A stretch of DNA of 20,625 nt from Pseudomonadota bacterium. Lineage in GTDB: Bacteria; BMS3Abin14. Shown one piece after another: positions 6,626 to 15,436 of the stretch. The stretch spans positions 1 through 20,625 of the forward strand of contig QIFJ01000287.1 in NCBI GenBank assembly GCA_003229755.1, in the 5' to 3' direction. Both the position numbers and the translations under genes were made by a program. The notes under the pieces were generated by a model. The model was not told the origin of the DNA. It did no database searches and saw only the letters and a program-made list of their open reading frames with translations. How positions within the stretch are numbered: position 1 is the first letter of the stretch; each line of letters starts with the position of its first letter.

Positions 6626-7036
6626 TTAAACAATATTGCGGAATATTATATCCACCAGTTCGTCTATATCAACGGGCTTTTCCAGGTAATCAACAAATCC
6701 TTCCTTCATTACTTCATTTCTTCTAAAGGTGTCTACAAAGGCTGTAAGCGCTACGATCGGGATGTGGCCCGTCCTTGCGTCGTTCTTGAGGAGTTTGGCG
6801 GCTTCGATGCCGTTTACACCCGGCATCATCAGGTCCATGAGAATGAGATCCGGAATTGCATCCTGGGCCAGGGCGACAGCACCCTCGCCATCGGCAGCAG
6901 TAGTGATCTCAACTTCCAGGTTCCTTGTAAGCATGTCGTTCAGGACCCAGAGAACATCCGGATTGTCATCGACCAACAGAACTCTGCGCCCCTTTAGCAT
7001 CGCTTTCTTGTCGATAGCTTCGGCCAGCGATTCCAT
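6626..7036 (-). CDS. Single-domain response regulator (receiver only)
   Basis: A 136-residue REC domain with no output domain. The acidic pair is in LLVDDNPD, the phosphoacceptor aspartate in DLILMDLMMPG, the conserved threonine in VALTAF and the lysine in YLEKPVD. All signalling residues are therefore intact. Such proteins relay phosphate in two-component pathways, in the style of CheY or DivK. An upstream in-frame TTG at 7063 would add nine residues, but ATG 7036 follows GGGGGTG and is preferred. It converges with the PilZ gene, with only 5 bases between the stops. No histidine kinase is encoded nearby, so its partner is unknown. Confidence 0.9.
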   Translation of the reverse strand: MESLAEAIDKKAMLKGRRVLLVDDNPDVLWVLNDMLTRNLEVEITTAADGEGAVALAQDAIPDLILMDLMMPGVNGIEAAKLLKNDARTGHIPIVALTAFVDTFRRNEVMKEGFVDYLEKPVDIDELVDIIFRNIV

Positions 7037-7146
7037 GGCACCCCCATGCACTTGCTGGCACAATAATACAACAATATCATATTTATTGAAAGTGTTGTTT
7101 TTAGACTCAATAGTAGCTCTGTTAGCAGTTTTGTCGCCCCTGCGGG

Positions 7147-7293
7147 GGAAAATGGAGATTGGGAATTGGGATTAGAACATTAGATATTAGAAATTAGAGC
7201 ATTAGACATTGGATGGAGATAATCCAAGGTCCAAAAACCAAGATCCAAGATCTACGTTGGACATTGGACGTTGGACGTTGGACGAGAAGAAGC
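7147..7293 (+). repeat. Long degenerate heptamer array upstream of the response regulator
   Basis: Bases here fall into consecutive 7-bp units: ATTGGGA twice, then ATTAGAN and CATTAGA variants, a central CCAAG-rich block in opposite polarity, and finally TTGGACA followed by TTGGACG three times (about 7256-7284). The opposite-polarity middle can fold back on the last units. The array occupies most of the 292-bp gap between the giant activase stop and the response regulator start. No gene or clear promoter is seen there. Confidence 0.8.
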
Positions 7294-7328
7294 CCCAGAA
7301 CCTTGTTTTGCTATTTACCAATCACTAA

Positions 7329-10300
7329 TTACGACTTCAGTTCCTTAAGATCTTCTTTAAGCCTGTTCGCGGACAGGATGAGGCTCTCCAGACGTGCTTC
7401 TGTCAGCTGGGGGAATGTGTTGCCGTCGGTCTCGATGGCCAGGAAGGGCAGGGAGAGCCGGTTCTTGTGCTTTTTCCAGAAGTCGGCGTTCTTCTTCGAA
7501 AAGTTCGGTTTTTCATCTTCGAACCTGTGGTTTAAAATGGATTCAGCGATCCTGCTGGGCATACAGCCGAAGGGACCGATACTTATGACACCGTGAGTCT
7601 GGTCCCCTATTTCCTTGAGGGCCAGGGCGGTTGTCAGTATCGCCTCACCGGTAAATTCAGGATTGATAAGACTGCTTCCCTTTTTTATAAGGTACTCGAT
7701 ATCAACTTTGTGTCCGTCACTGAATCCGGAGAGTCGAAGCTGATCCCTGACCAGGGCCTCCATTCTCTTCATAAACAGCCCCTTTATTTTAGCTTTGAGC
7801 CGCTCCATAAAGAATGTTCCGGGCAGTATTCCGGTTGCAGCGATGTAGTTTACATATTGAAGCCACTCATTAATGGGAGCAGTTTTGACTACGATGCCTT
7901 TCTTTGCAAGTTTCTGAACCAGAAACTGGCTGGAAAGCCCATCCCTTCTGGCATAGATCTCGCCGGTCAACGATATCTTCGTGGCCTCATTAAGTGACAT
8001 CTTCTTCCGGAAGCCGGCAAGTTCTGTCATTGCCTCTCCCATCACGTCGATTACTGCTGCCTGGCTGTCCCTGGCCAGGCTGTACAGGATTCTCTCTGTG
8101 CCTTCCTCCAGAGCCCTCAGCGCTCCTGCCCGGTCATCAGCCAGGGCAAGGATGCCCGCGTGGATATCCTCCAGTCCATCGGAAATAATGGTCGCCAGTA
8201 TTGCTCGTGAAGTAAATCCCGGGGGCATTCCTGCGTACCTGTTTTCGGAGGACAGCGACAACAGGGCGACGTTGCTGATCCGGTTATCCATGATATATTC
8301 CTTCAGGGCGACACTGTACTGACCCAGCCTGCAGGGCCCGTCTGTTTCAGGAATGTAGTATACAAGCACCTCATCTTTTCTTTTCCGTTTTTCCAGAAAA
8401 TGCAGTAAAGAGCCTGTTATCAGTGTATAGGGGAGACATTCCTTGCATGAAGTCTCTTTTTTTCCCATTTCCAGTTCTGTCTGGCCCGGCGGGTCAAGGG
8501 CAGTAGCGTGGATGCCCATATATTGCAAAGCTGAAACAAGGGCCCTCGATGCTGTTTCGCCCATAGAAGGAATAACCAGGCGGATATCAGGGTCAGTCAA
8601 ATTCAGCATTCTGTCATCGCTGGTCCGGACACAATAAATTCCGTTGTGAAGTGTTGTCTGTGCGGGGAGAAAGCTCTGCAGTTTCCGCTCCGGGAAATCC
8701 TGTTCCCTGTAGCCTCTGATCACATCCAGGAACGCCTCAATCCTGGTGTCTATCCCCGCGTCGGCAGTGTGGTCATCGAATTCAAGTGTAAGAAACGGTT
8801 TCTGTCCCATGATGCTTTTGAACTGCTCGATGATAAAGGAATCAGGTCCACAGCTGAAGTTTGTAATGTATACGCCGGAAAGATTTGGCCTTTTCTTGAT
8901 AAACTCTGCTGCCTGAAGGATCTTCTGGCCCGATGCCCAGAACATCTTGTCAAATTTAGTTGTACCCGGCTCCTCTGTCGGAAGGAAATCGTGGGGGATG
9001 ATCCTGAAGCCACGGCTGGCAAGCTTCTGTGGGACCCCCATGTTGCCAATACCGGCAAATGCATTATAGGAGCGGCCGAAAAGAACGATTGCGTTGTCAG
9101 ACGGATCCAGTGAAGAAAGGAAGCGGCGGCCATGCTCCTTCATCTCTTCCTGGGATTTTTTAAAGATATCCCACGCCTTTTCAAATGAATCGGCTGACCT
9201 CCTGCTGTTAACACCCAACTTTCGACCTATCCTGATAAAGGCTTCCTGCAGTTTTTTCGGGTGGCTGAAGTTCAGCACTTCTGTTAACAGCCTGGAGTCC
9301 AGCTTATCGTGGAATGCCGCCCTGAGATAGTATGGCTCGCTCTGAACAAAAGGACAGGTACAGTTGATGCCGTCTTCTGATCGACCATACGCATTATTGA
9401 CTTGCGGGATAAAGATGTAATCAGGTTCCTTTGATAGAATCTCCTTCAGGAAACCATGGCTCTGTAATACCGGGAAACAGAATGAAGAGCCCGCCGAGTC
9501 GAAACCCTCAGGGTCTGGATCGTCACTTTTAATTATCCGAAGCCCAAGGTTGACGAAGAAGTGAGCGTAGAGCGGATACGCTGTAGTAGTATAGAGGGAA
9601 GTTGGTATCCCCACTGTGCGCTGACCGCCATTGACGCTCTGGGGTGCATATTTCCTGAAGATCAGATCCTCGCGGACCCTGACCAGATCCAGCTCACCCG
9701 CATCCAATGTGCTGCACTGCCTGTAACTGTAATATTTATTACATGCGCCTCCGAAGGGATACTTTTTGCCGTTGATGGAATAGCGGTCGATGCTGCATTT
9801 CCGGTCGCATTTTTCCCTGCCACCGGCACAGTTGAAGGGTTTTTCATGCTTTATTTCCCTTCCTGCCAGCTCCGCGAGATCGAACACCTTTTTTTCGGTA
9901 AGTCTGTTTGTGATTTTCCTGTGTACTTCCAGTGCTGCACCGAATGCGCCCATTAGACCGGGTTCCGGAGGTACTATTATCTCCTGCTCACAGAGGATCG
10001 CCATAGCCAGTGGCACAGCCCTGTTGTAACTGACTCCACCCTGCATGAAGATCTTCTTCCCCACCGGACGACTTCCCTTAACCCTGTTCAGGTAGTTCCG
10101 ACAGACGGAATAAACCAGGCCAGCCACGCTGTTTTCCCTGGTGTAACCCTCCTGCATCGCTGTTTTGACGTCACTTCCGATAAAGGCAGCGCACTGGTCA
10201 TTGAAATTGGGCGGTGCTGTGGATTCAAGAGCGATGTCTGCGATGCGGTCGGTATCGATACCGAAGGACTCGCTGCAGGCTTCCTCCAGAAAAGAGCCCG

Positions 10301-11591
10301 TTCCCGCGGAGCATGCTTCGTTCATGGCGTAATCTGTGGGAACACCGTTTGTAATGTACGTATATTTCGCGTCCTGGCCGCCGATCTCGAAGATAGTATC
10401 GACTTCCGGATCGAAATAAACAGCCGCGGCAGCGTGGGCCATAATCTCGTTTATTACTTCATCGGTTAGAGCGTGGAGGCCCGCTATCTGCCTTCCGCTT
10501 CCAGTGACGCCCAGCCCGATGATGTTCGGATGGATACCCTCCGGAACCTGCTCGGCCAGTGCCTGGTAACAGTTCCTGCTCGCCTGTACCGGATCCCCCA
10601 GGGTTCGAAGATATTTGCTTGCCACAATAGCCTGGTTGTCGGTCCTGGTTAACACCGCTTTTGTGGTTGTGCTGCCCACGTCCAGTCCAATTACATATTC
10701 TCCATCGTAAAACTCGCCCGCAGGCGCCGTCTTGAAGGAAACCCTGGATTCACCTGTTATCAGATCAGGCAGCGATGGGAAAGAATTATAGGACTCCTTT
10801 ATAATGTCATCTTCAACCCGGGCAAGTATCCCATTCTTTTCCGCCCACAACATGGAACCCAGGGCTTCGAAGTACGGTGCCTCTTCGGGGATGCATATTT
10901 CAGGGAAGGCTTCCTTGAGATAGCGCATTACTTCCTTGTTTTGACTCACGCCGCCAACAGCGATAATACGTCTGGCTTTTGCGGCCTTGAGAAGTTCAAT
11001 GATCTTTGCTGCCATCATCCTGCATAGTCCCGCGACCACACGCCCCTTTTCGATTCCCTTGTTCAGCGCATGTGTGCAATCGCTTTTGCTGAACACTGAG
11101 CATCTCCCGGCTATGTGGTGTGGCTCTGAGGATGCGGCTTTTGTGATCGCGTCTTCAACATCCAGTTCCATACGCTTTATCTGCTGGAGGAAAAACTCAC
11201 CGGTTCCGGAGGCGCATTTGCTGCCGGTATTTAAGGATTTGATCCTTCCCTTTCTGTCCAGGGTGTATACCAGGAACGACTCGCTCCCGACTGAGAGGAT
11301 GGTATCTTTTCCCGGATATACCTCCCTGATGTGATCATATGCCAGTTCAACAGCTTCGGGTTCCGAGACTGTTTCGATGTTCATGAGATCTCTGAATTTG
11401 CGCCCAGTAATTCCAACACGGGAGGGAACAGCGCTGTGGATGATCTTTCTGACTGAATCCTCCACCTTTCCACCGTGGGAAATTCGGGAAAAACTGATTT
11501 TCCCGTTTTTCCGCTGGACGATACTGATAGTACTCGCGCCCAGACAGATGCCTACGGCCCTGCTTGATCTGGTATTTGAAGAAATAGACAT
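7329..11591 (-). CDS. Giant acyl-CoA dehydratase activase-family protein (two BadF/BcrA-type ATPase domains plus DUF2229/HgdB-like region)
   Basis: A 1420-residue fusion starting at ATG 11591. Residues about 12-255 form a first ASKHA ATPase-like domain with the Fe-S cysteine contexts SKCASGTG (126) and GRCSVFSKSDC (164). Its phosphate-1 loop reads GICLGAST and lacks the usual aspartate. Residues about 298-560 form a second, canonical domain: IGLDVGSTTTKAV, FEIGGQDAKY, NEACSAGTGSF (427), DQCAAFIGSDV (467). A cysteine-rich linker follows (588, 595, 599, 617, 626). The remainder carries DUF2229/HgdB-like motifs: SFCFPVLQSHG, CTCPFVQSEPYY, FSCGPDSF, DDHTADAGIDTR, CKECLPYTL and GPFGCMPSR. Family members use ATP to send low-potential electrons to 2-hydroxyacyl-CoA dehydratases, benzoyl-CoA reductases or double-cubane proteins. 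The partner substrate of this long form is not known to me, and no dehydratase gene is adjacent. Confidence 0.88.
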   Translation of the reverse strand: MSISSNTRSSRAVGICLGASTISIVQRKNGKISFSRISHGGKVEDSVRKIIHSAVPSRVGITGRKFRDLMNIETVSEPEAVELAYDHIREVYPGKDTILSVGSESFLVYTLDRKGRIKSLNTGSKCASGTGEFFLQQIKRMELDVEDAITKAASSEPHHIAGRCSVFSKSDCTHALNKGIEKGRVVAGLCRMMAAKIIELLKAAKARRIIAVGGVSQNKEVMRYLKEAFPEICIPEEAPYFEALGSMLWAEKNGILARVEDDIIKESYNSFPSLPDLITGESRVSFKTAPAGEFYDGEYVIGLDVGSTTTKAVLTRTDNQAIVASKYLRTLGDPVQASRNCYQALAEQVPEGIHPNIIGLGVTGSGRQIAGLHALTDEVINEIMAHAAAAVYFDPEVDTIFEIGGQDAKYTYITNGVPTDYAMNEACSAGTGSFLEEACSESFGIDTDRIADIALESTAPPNFNDQCAAFIGSDVKTAMQEGYTRENSVAGLVYSVCRNYLNRVKGSRPVGKKIFMQGGVSYNRAVPLAMAILCEQEIIVPPEPGLMGAFGAALEVHRKITNRLTEKKVFDLAELAGREIKHEKPFNCAGGREKCDRKCSIDRYSINGKKYPFGGACNKYYSYRQCSTLDAGELDLVRVREDLIFRKYAPQSVNGGQRTVGIPTSLYTTTAYPLYAHFFVNLGLRIIKSDDPDPEGFDSAGSSFCFPVLQSHGFLKEILSKEPDYIFIPQVNNAYGRSEDGINCTCPFVQSEPYYLRAAFHDKLDSRLLTEVLNFSHPKKLQEAFIRIGRKLGVNSRRSADSFEKAWDIFKKSQEEMKEHGRRFLSSLDPSDNAIVLFGRSYNAFAGIGNMGVPQKLASRGFRIIPHDFLPTEEPGTTKFDKMFWASGQKILQAAEFIKKRPNLSGVYITNFSCGPDSFIIEQFKSIMGQKPFLTLEFDDHTADAGIDTRIEAFLDVIRGYREQDFPERKLQSFLPAQTTLHNGIYCVRTSDDRMLNLTDPDIRLVIPSMGETASRALVSALQYMGIHATALDPPGQTELEMGKKETSCKECLPYTLITGSLLHFLEKRKRKDEVLVYYIPETDGPCRLGQYSVALKEYIMDNRISNVALLSLSSENRYAGMPPGFTSRAILATIISDGLEDIHAGILALADDRAGALRALEEGTERILYSLARDSQAAVIDVMGEAMTELAGFRKKMSLNEATKISLTGEIYARRDGLSSQFLVQKLAKKGIVVKTAPINEWLQYVNYIAATGILPGTFFMERLKAKIKGLFMKRMEALVRDQLRLSGFSDGHKVDIEYLIKKGSSLINPEFTGEAILTTALALKEIGDQTHGVISIGPFGCMPSRIAESILNHRFEDEKPNFSKKNADFWKKHKNRLSLPFLAIETDGNTFPQLTEARLESLILSANRLKEDLKELKS

Positions 11592-11679
11592 GTCAGTACC
11601 GGTCTCTTTCCGTATCAGCCCTTTTCAAGATAGGTGTTCTAAAATTATAGCAAATCATTCTGTTATTTCCCAAGGAGTA

Positions 11680-11745
11680 TGAGCATTAGAGCATTAGAAG
11701 TTGGAAATTGGAAATTGGAAATTGGATTTAGAGCATTAGAAATTT
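11680..11745 (+). repeat. Heptamer array left of MITE copy B
   Basis: The array has GAGCATTAGAGCATTAGAAG, then four TTGGAAA-type units in exact 7-bp register, then GAGCATTAGAA. It lies just upstream of the giant activase start on the opposite strand. An array of the same units in inverted polarity lies on the far side of the MITE (11930-11961), so the whole gap 11592-11971 is symmetrical. Confidence 0.8.
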
Positions 11746-11746
11746 C

Positions 11747-11910
11747 GGTTCATCTCCCAATTAATTGGTGGTTAACACATACTTAATGGGTTCCGGCAAA
11801 TGACCCTGAAGCGGAGCTCAAGGGGGTTGCGCAGCCGAGTGATTACACCAAAAACCCGTCCCGACGAACGGTATATACTGAAATTTCACTAACTAATCGG
11901 GAGATGAACC
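11747..11910. mobile_element. MITE-like element, copy B (complete, 164 bp)
   Basis: The left end GGTTCATCTCCCAATTAATT (11747) and right end AATCGGGAGATGAACC (to 11910) are inverted repeats over about 25 bp. The interior has no coding potential. It joins the block GGGTTCCGG...ACCCTGAAGCGGAGCTC (11788-11819), which is also in copy D, to half of the hairpin core (GCGCAGCCGAGTGATTACACC, then AAAAACCC). The core is thus only half present and in the opposite orientation to copies A and D. Flanks do not show a clean target duplication. Confidence 0.8.
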
Positions 11911-11929
11911 ATATTTAATAACTCATCCG

Positions 11930-11961
11930 TGTCCAATGCTCTAATGTCTAATGCTCTATCC
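11930..11961 (-). repeat. Heptamer array right of MITE copy B, just after the HD-GYP gene
   Basis: Read on the minus strand the units are ATAGAGCATTAGACATTAG followed by AGCATTGGACACGG. The array begins about 10 bases past the stop of the HD-GYP gene and has opposite polarity to the array at 11680-11745. Confidence 0.75.
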
Positions 11962-11971
11962 CATCAACTTA

Positions 11972-14188
11972 TTACCTCTGGATCATTTCGAGAAACTGCT
12001 TCGCGATGTTGATGTCCCACATGCCTTTTTCCGCCTCCGACATAATTATTTTAGAGGCCTCCTCTTCCGGGAATGCCGGCCGATAGGGCCGCCTGCGGAT
12101 AAGTGTGTCGAAGACGTCGGGAACGGCAACAATGCGGGCAAGGAGCGGTATCTTGTTGCCCCTCAGGCCCTCCGGATATCCTTTACCGTCCATCCTCTCA
12201 TGGTGGTACTTTATTATGGGAAGCGCCGGTTCAAGGATGCCGAAGCCGTTGCAGAGATCAAACCCCAGTCGGGGGTGGGATTTGGCGATGGCAAACTCCT
12301 CAGGTGTCAGCATCCTGTTTTTGGACAGTATTTTCCCTGGGAGGAACAGCTTGCCGATATCGTGCAGGAGGCATCCCCACTTCAGCGCTTCTATCTGCTC
12401 TGGCGGTAGCCCCATCCGCCCTCCAAGCCTCACTGCCCAGATAACTACCTGCTGGGAATGACCAAGAACGTCGGAGTCTCCCTCCTCCATAAAGCGGACC
12501 AGCCGAAGGATGAAGGTCTCCACTCCCTTTGCATCGGACTGGGCCTGCACCATGTCCAGAGATCTGCGGAGCCTGTGGATAAGGTAGTCGTTACCGGCAC
12601 CGGGAGGGATATAGTCCGCTGATTCCGGCAGAGAGGCGAGATCTGGGTCCTCTGACCTTTCCGAATACTGAACGATAATGGGAGTTGCAGGGTCAGGAAG
12701 AGCGGGCAGCAGTTGCTGGGCAAGATCGGGGATCCTGTCCAGATCACCCTGGATAATAACAGCACTGGCGTTAAGTGTGTCGGGCAGTTTGTCACCCTCG
12801 AAAACGAAAGCTTCAGCATTGGAAAAACCCTCTTCCTTGAGTAACTGGACCAGATTTACACTGCTCTTGTCGCCGACTACCAGAATACGGTCGCCACCAT
12901 CTGTCTCAAAGGCGGTCAGGGTGCCGTCTTCCATCCTGCCGGTCTTGAGTTTCTTCCTGGTCTTCCCCGAATCCCAGCCTTCTTCACCCACTGAGACCAT
13001 CGCGGATCGAACCTCCCATGGCGGGACGCCGTTTACCTCCGCCACGGACAGGATCCGTGAGAGGGCGATCTGGGCCTGGTCCGATTGGGTTTCGGGCAGG
13101 ATGAGGGAAAGGTCCGCTTCACCGGTCACGAAGATCAGGTCGAAGTTTCTCAGGGTTGAGTGTACTGTCGTGGCCAGCCGGTAGAAGTTTTCCCTGGTGG
13201 CGAGGCGCATTCTTACGATCGTAAAGGGAAGCTGAGCTCTCTGGGACCATCGGATGAGTTCCGGGTATGCGAAACGGAAAAACTCATCCCCGGGAATACC
13301 AGTCTCCTGGTCAGTCAGGCCTGCATTGTTCAGTATCTGCATATTCCCTGAAAGCCTCATGTGACCGGCCTGTCTTGCAAGGAGGCGGCGGACTCGCGTG
13401 ATCACCTCAACTGGATTTACTGGTTTGACCAGATAGTCATCAGGCCCCGCATCCATCCCCACTATACGGTTATCAAGCTCCGGCATTGATGTGAGCATGA
13501 GAAGGGGTATTGTCCTTGTGTCGGCGAGCCGTTTAAGATATCGGCAAAGCTCGAGACCGTCCTGGTCCGGGAAGAGGAAGTCTATGATGACCAGTTCGGG
13601 GAGGCTTTTTTTGATGTATTGGAGAGCTTCAGCGGAGGTCTGGGCCTTTTCAACCATACACGGGATCCTGGTGATAAGATCCCCGATCTTCTGCAGCTGA
13701 GCTGCCTCATCTTCCACCAGGAGAACCGTGGGTTGAAGTATTTCGGGAACGTAGGGCTCGAGTTTCTTCTGGCGGAGAAACATCTCCTGGATACGGATCT
13801 GGCCCAGCAGCTGGCGGTTGCGAAGGAGCGATCTTACCCGCGCCAGCAGTTCCAGGGCATTGACGGGCCGCATCAGGGTGTCATCCAGGCCCTCCCTGAG
13901 TGAGGGTGGGACTGAATCCGCACTGTCATTGTCTATCAGAAGCAGATATGGGAGGGGGGAAGCTCCCTCCAGGTGGTGAACCAGGGCTGAGAAATCAGCA
14001 GAATCAGTGTCGGCCTGTTCCTGATCGATGACAATAAGATGAGGTGTGCCCTCCTTGAGCTTACCCACAGCCTCACCCGGGTCATGTGCCACAAGGACGT
14101 TGTAATCCGCGCCGAGGAGCTGGGCGCGCAGCGCGCCTCTTTCATCGGCATCGGGAGAAATTATGTGGATCAGCGGTTTCCAGGACAT
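11972..14188 (-). CDS. Multi-receiver HD-GYP protein (REC-REC-degenerate GGDEF-degenerate REC-HD-GYP), probable c-di-GMP phosphodiesterase
   Basis: A 738-residue signalling protein. Residues 1-125 are a receiver with the acceptor-site Asp55 (LIVID), but arginine replaces the usual lysine (LMRPVN, 107). Residues 153-272 are a second, intact receiver: VEDE at 158, Asp203 in VIIDFLFPDQDG, Lys255 in DYLVKPVN. Residues about 290-405 look like a GGDEF fold whose active site has decayed (RNFDLIFVTGEADLSLILP). Residues 433-545 resemble a third receiver without a clear acceptor site. Residues 565-738 are HD-GYP with His609-Asp610 in LLHDIGK, the HHERMDGKGYP block at 662-672 and Asp691 in VPDVFD. All expected metal-binding residues of a c-di-GMP phosphodiesterase are present. 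Phosphorylation of the second receiver probably gates output. No cognate kinase is visible. Confidence 0.9.
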   Translation of the reverse strand: MSWKPLIHIISPDADERGALRAQLLGADYNVLVAHDPGEAVGKLKEGTPHLIVIDQEQADTDSADFSALVHHLEGASPLPYLLLIDNDSADSVPPSLREGLDDTLMRPVNALELLARVRSLLRNRQLLGQIRIQEMFLRQKKLEPYVPEILQPTVLLVEDEAAQLQKIGDLITRIPCMVEKAQTSAEALQYIKKSLPELVIIDFLFPDQDGLELCRYLKRLADTRTIPLLMLTSMPELDNRIVGMDAGPDDYLVKPVNPVEVITRVRRLLARQAGHMRLSGNMQILNNAGLTDQETGIPGDEFFRFAYPELIRWSQRAQLPFTIVRMRLATRENFYRLATTVHSTLRNFDLIFVTGEADLSLILPETQSDQAQIALSRILSVAEVNGVPPWEVRSAMVSVGEEGWDSGKTRKKLKTGRMEDGTLTAFETDGGDRILVVGDKSSVNLVQLLKEEGFSNAEAFVFEGDKLPDTLNASAVIIQGDLDRIPDLAQQLLPALPDPATPIIVQYSERSEDPDLASLPESADYIPPGAGNDYLIHRLRRSLDMVQAQSDAKGVETFILRLVRFMEEGDSDVLGHSQQVVIWAVRLGGRMGLPPEQIEALKWGCLLHDIGKLFLPGKILSKNRMLTPEEFAIAKSHPRLGFDLCNGFGILEPALPIIKYHHERMDGKGYPEGLRGNKIPLLARIVAVPDVFDTLIRRRPYRPAFPEEEASKIIMSEAEKGMWDINIAKQFLEMIQR

Positions 14189-14285
14189 ATCTTGTCAGGG
14201 TTCGTTCAGGTAAAACTATACCTGATTGCCATGATTATAAACGTTTTATTGTCCTGAAAGCTACTTGTGATAGAGGAATTGATTT

Positions 14286-15134
14286 CTAGGGCGCCACCTC
14301 GAACTGATCGATAAGGTTGACTGTCCAGTCCCATACGTCCACAGAAAGGTTGCCGTTGCCGGTAAAATAGATGACAACGAAGTGGTGTACCTTCCTGTAG
14401 ATCAGGCTGCCGGGGCTGGTTCTGGCCTGGCTGCGCAGAGGAGCGCCTCCTCCTCCCGTGACTATGTACTGAACGCCGTTTATCAGCAGCCTCTCGTAAT
14501 TGTGGTCGTGCCCGTTAAAAACAAGATCCACACCATACTGCTCGAAAAGGGGTACGATCTTGCTTCGAAGCCCCTTTTCATCCTCGCCGTGCTTGCCGGT
14601 GCTGTATGGAGGGTAGTGAAAAACAACAGCGATAAAGTTAATTCCTGGTCCGATCGTAGAAAGGTCGTTTTCCAGCCACTGATATTGTGTCGAGCCTGGA
14701 GAAAGATCAGTGCCTGTATCCAGGATCGCGAGATGAATCCCCGATATTTCAACGGAGTACCATCGCTCGTTCCCGGGAAGAGTAAAATTGTTGAAGTAAA
14801 GAGGAGATTCCTTCTCATGATTCCCGAGGGCAGGATAAACAGGTGTTCCGGACGGAAGTTTTGACGCGATCCTGTTGAACGTCTTCCAGTCATCCGGATC
14901 GTTGCCGTTTCCTACAAGGTCGCCGGTGTGGAAGACCGCAGAGGGCTTAATTGTTGCTATGCCCTCCATTATCCACGCATGGGCGCTGTGGCCTGTTCTG
15001 CTATCTCCATACACCACTATTCCGCCATTGAGGTAAGCTGGCAGTTCACTCCAGTCGGCGGATGACGAGTCACAGACGGTGGTGACCAGGGTAACGATCA
15101 ACACCAGGAGGGCTGCCCAGAATTTTCGGTTCAT
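14286..15134 (-). CDS. Secreted calcineurin-like metallophosphatase
   Basis: A 282-residue protein with the five metallophosphoesterase blocks in order: GDSRTG, HTGDLVGNG, GNHE, VVFHYPPYS and NGHDHNYER. Together they supply the Asp, His and Asn ligands of a di-metal site. The N-terminus MNRKFWAALLVLIVTLVTT followed by VCDSSSA is a Sec signal peptide, so the enzyme acts outside the inner membrane. The cysteine there does not sit in a good lipobox. ATG 15134 is preferred because AAGGGG lies just upstream. An upstream ATG at 15182 would add 16 residues ahead of the signal peptide. The closest architecture is the purple-acid-phosphatase-like/extracellular phosphoesterase group. The substrate is not predictable from sequence. 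Confidence 0.87.
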   Translation of the reverse strand: MNRKFWAALLVLIVTLVTTVCDSSSADWSELPAYLNGGIVVYGDSRTGHSAHAWIMEGIATIKPSAVFHTGDLVGNGNDPDDWKTFNRIASKLPSGTPVYPALGNHEKESPLYFNNFTLPGNERWYSVEISGIHLAILDTGTDLSPGSTQYQWLENDLSTIGPGINFIAVVFHYPPYSTGKHGEDEKGLRSKIVPLFEQYGVDLVFNGHDHNYERLLINGVQYIVTGGGGAPLRSQARTSPGSLIYRKVHHFVVIYFTGNGNLSVDVWDWTVNLIDQFEVAP

Positions 15135-15202
15135 GATCCCCTTATACATTATTATTGACAGGGTCGTAAAAAGTCCATTCATGGCTTTTTACTCCGCGGA
15201 GA

Positions 15203-15230
15203 GTGAAAAACATCATTTCCACTTTTTCAC
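15203..15230. promoter_or_regulatory. Palindrome upstream of the metallophosphatase gene
   Basis: Perfect 8-base arms, GTGAAAAA (15203-15210) and TTTTTCAC (15223-15230), surround a 12-base centre, 69 bases upstream of ATG 15134. This could be an operator or a hairpin. The function is unproven. Confidence 0.35.
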
Positions 15231-15283
15231 AACGCCTTTGAGCCACCCATGACCCGGGTCTCAGGATCCAGGTAACAACAACT

Positions 15284-15351
15284 CACCCTCTCCTGACCTC
15301 TCCCCTCATCAGTCTACGCTAAAGCTACGACCTGACAAGAGGGAGAGGGAT
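15284..15351. repeat. Dispersed-type CT/GA-rich hairpin repeat with an inner palindrome
   Basis: CACCCTCTCC and CCTCTCCCCTC on the left can pair with GAGGGAGAGGG on the right. Between them sits a second inverted pair, CTACGCTAAAGCTACG. The whole looks like one common intergenic repeat interrupted by another. It lies in the 438-bp gap between the metallophosphatase start and the barrel fragment. Confidence 0.45.
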
Positions 15352-15436
15352 TAACGCTCACACCCCGATACGAATCACGTGCTCCCGCGGAGCCGAAGTA
15401 GCTTTCACCGGAATCCTGGATAACCAAATGCTAAAC

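Noticed and set aside
7037..7063. TTG start adding nine residues to the response regulator
   Set aside because: There is no ribosome binding site before TTG. ATG 7036 follows GGGGGTG and fits the usual receiver start.
7147..7293. Heptamer array considered as a CRISPR array
   Set aside because: The units are 7 bases, contiguous and degenerate, with no spacers of constant length and no cas genes nearby.
9561..9956. 131-residue + strand open frame inside the giant activase gene
   Set aside because: It lies antisense to a domain with clear conserved motifs and has no recognisable protein pattern of its own.
10011..10026. Sigma-54-like TGGCAC on the + strand inside the activase gene
   Set aside because: The -12 part reads TGTTG instead of TTGC, and the site lies inside and antisense to a coding region.
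11739..11918. Target-site duplication around MITE copy B
   Set aside because: The flanks GAAATTTC and ATATTTAA agree only partly, which is not enough in AT-rich repeat DNA.
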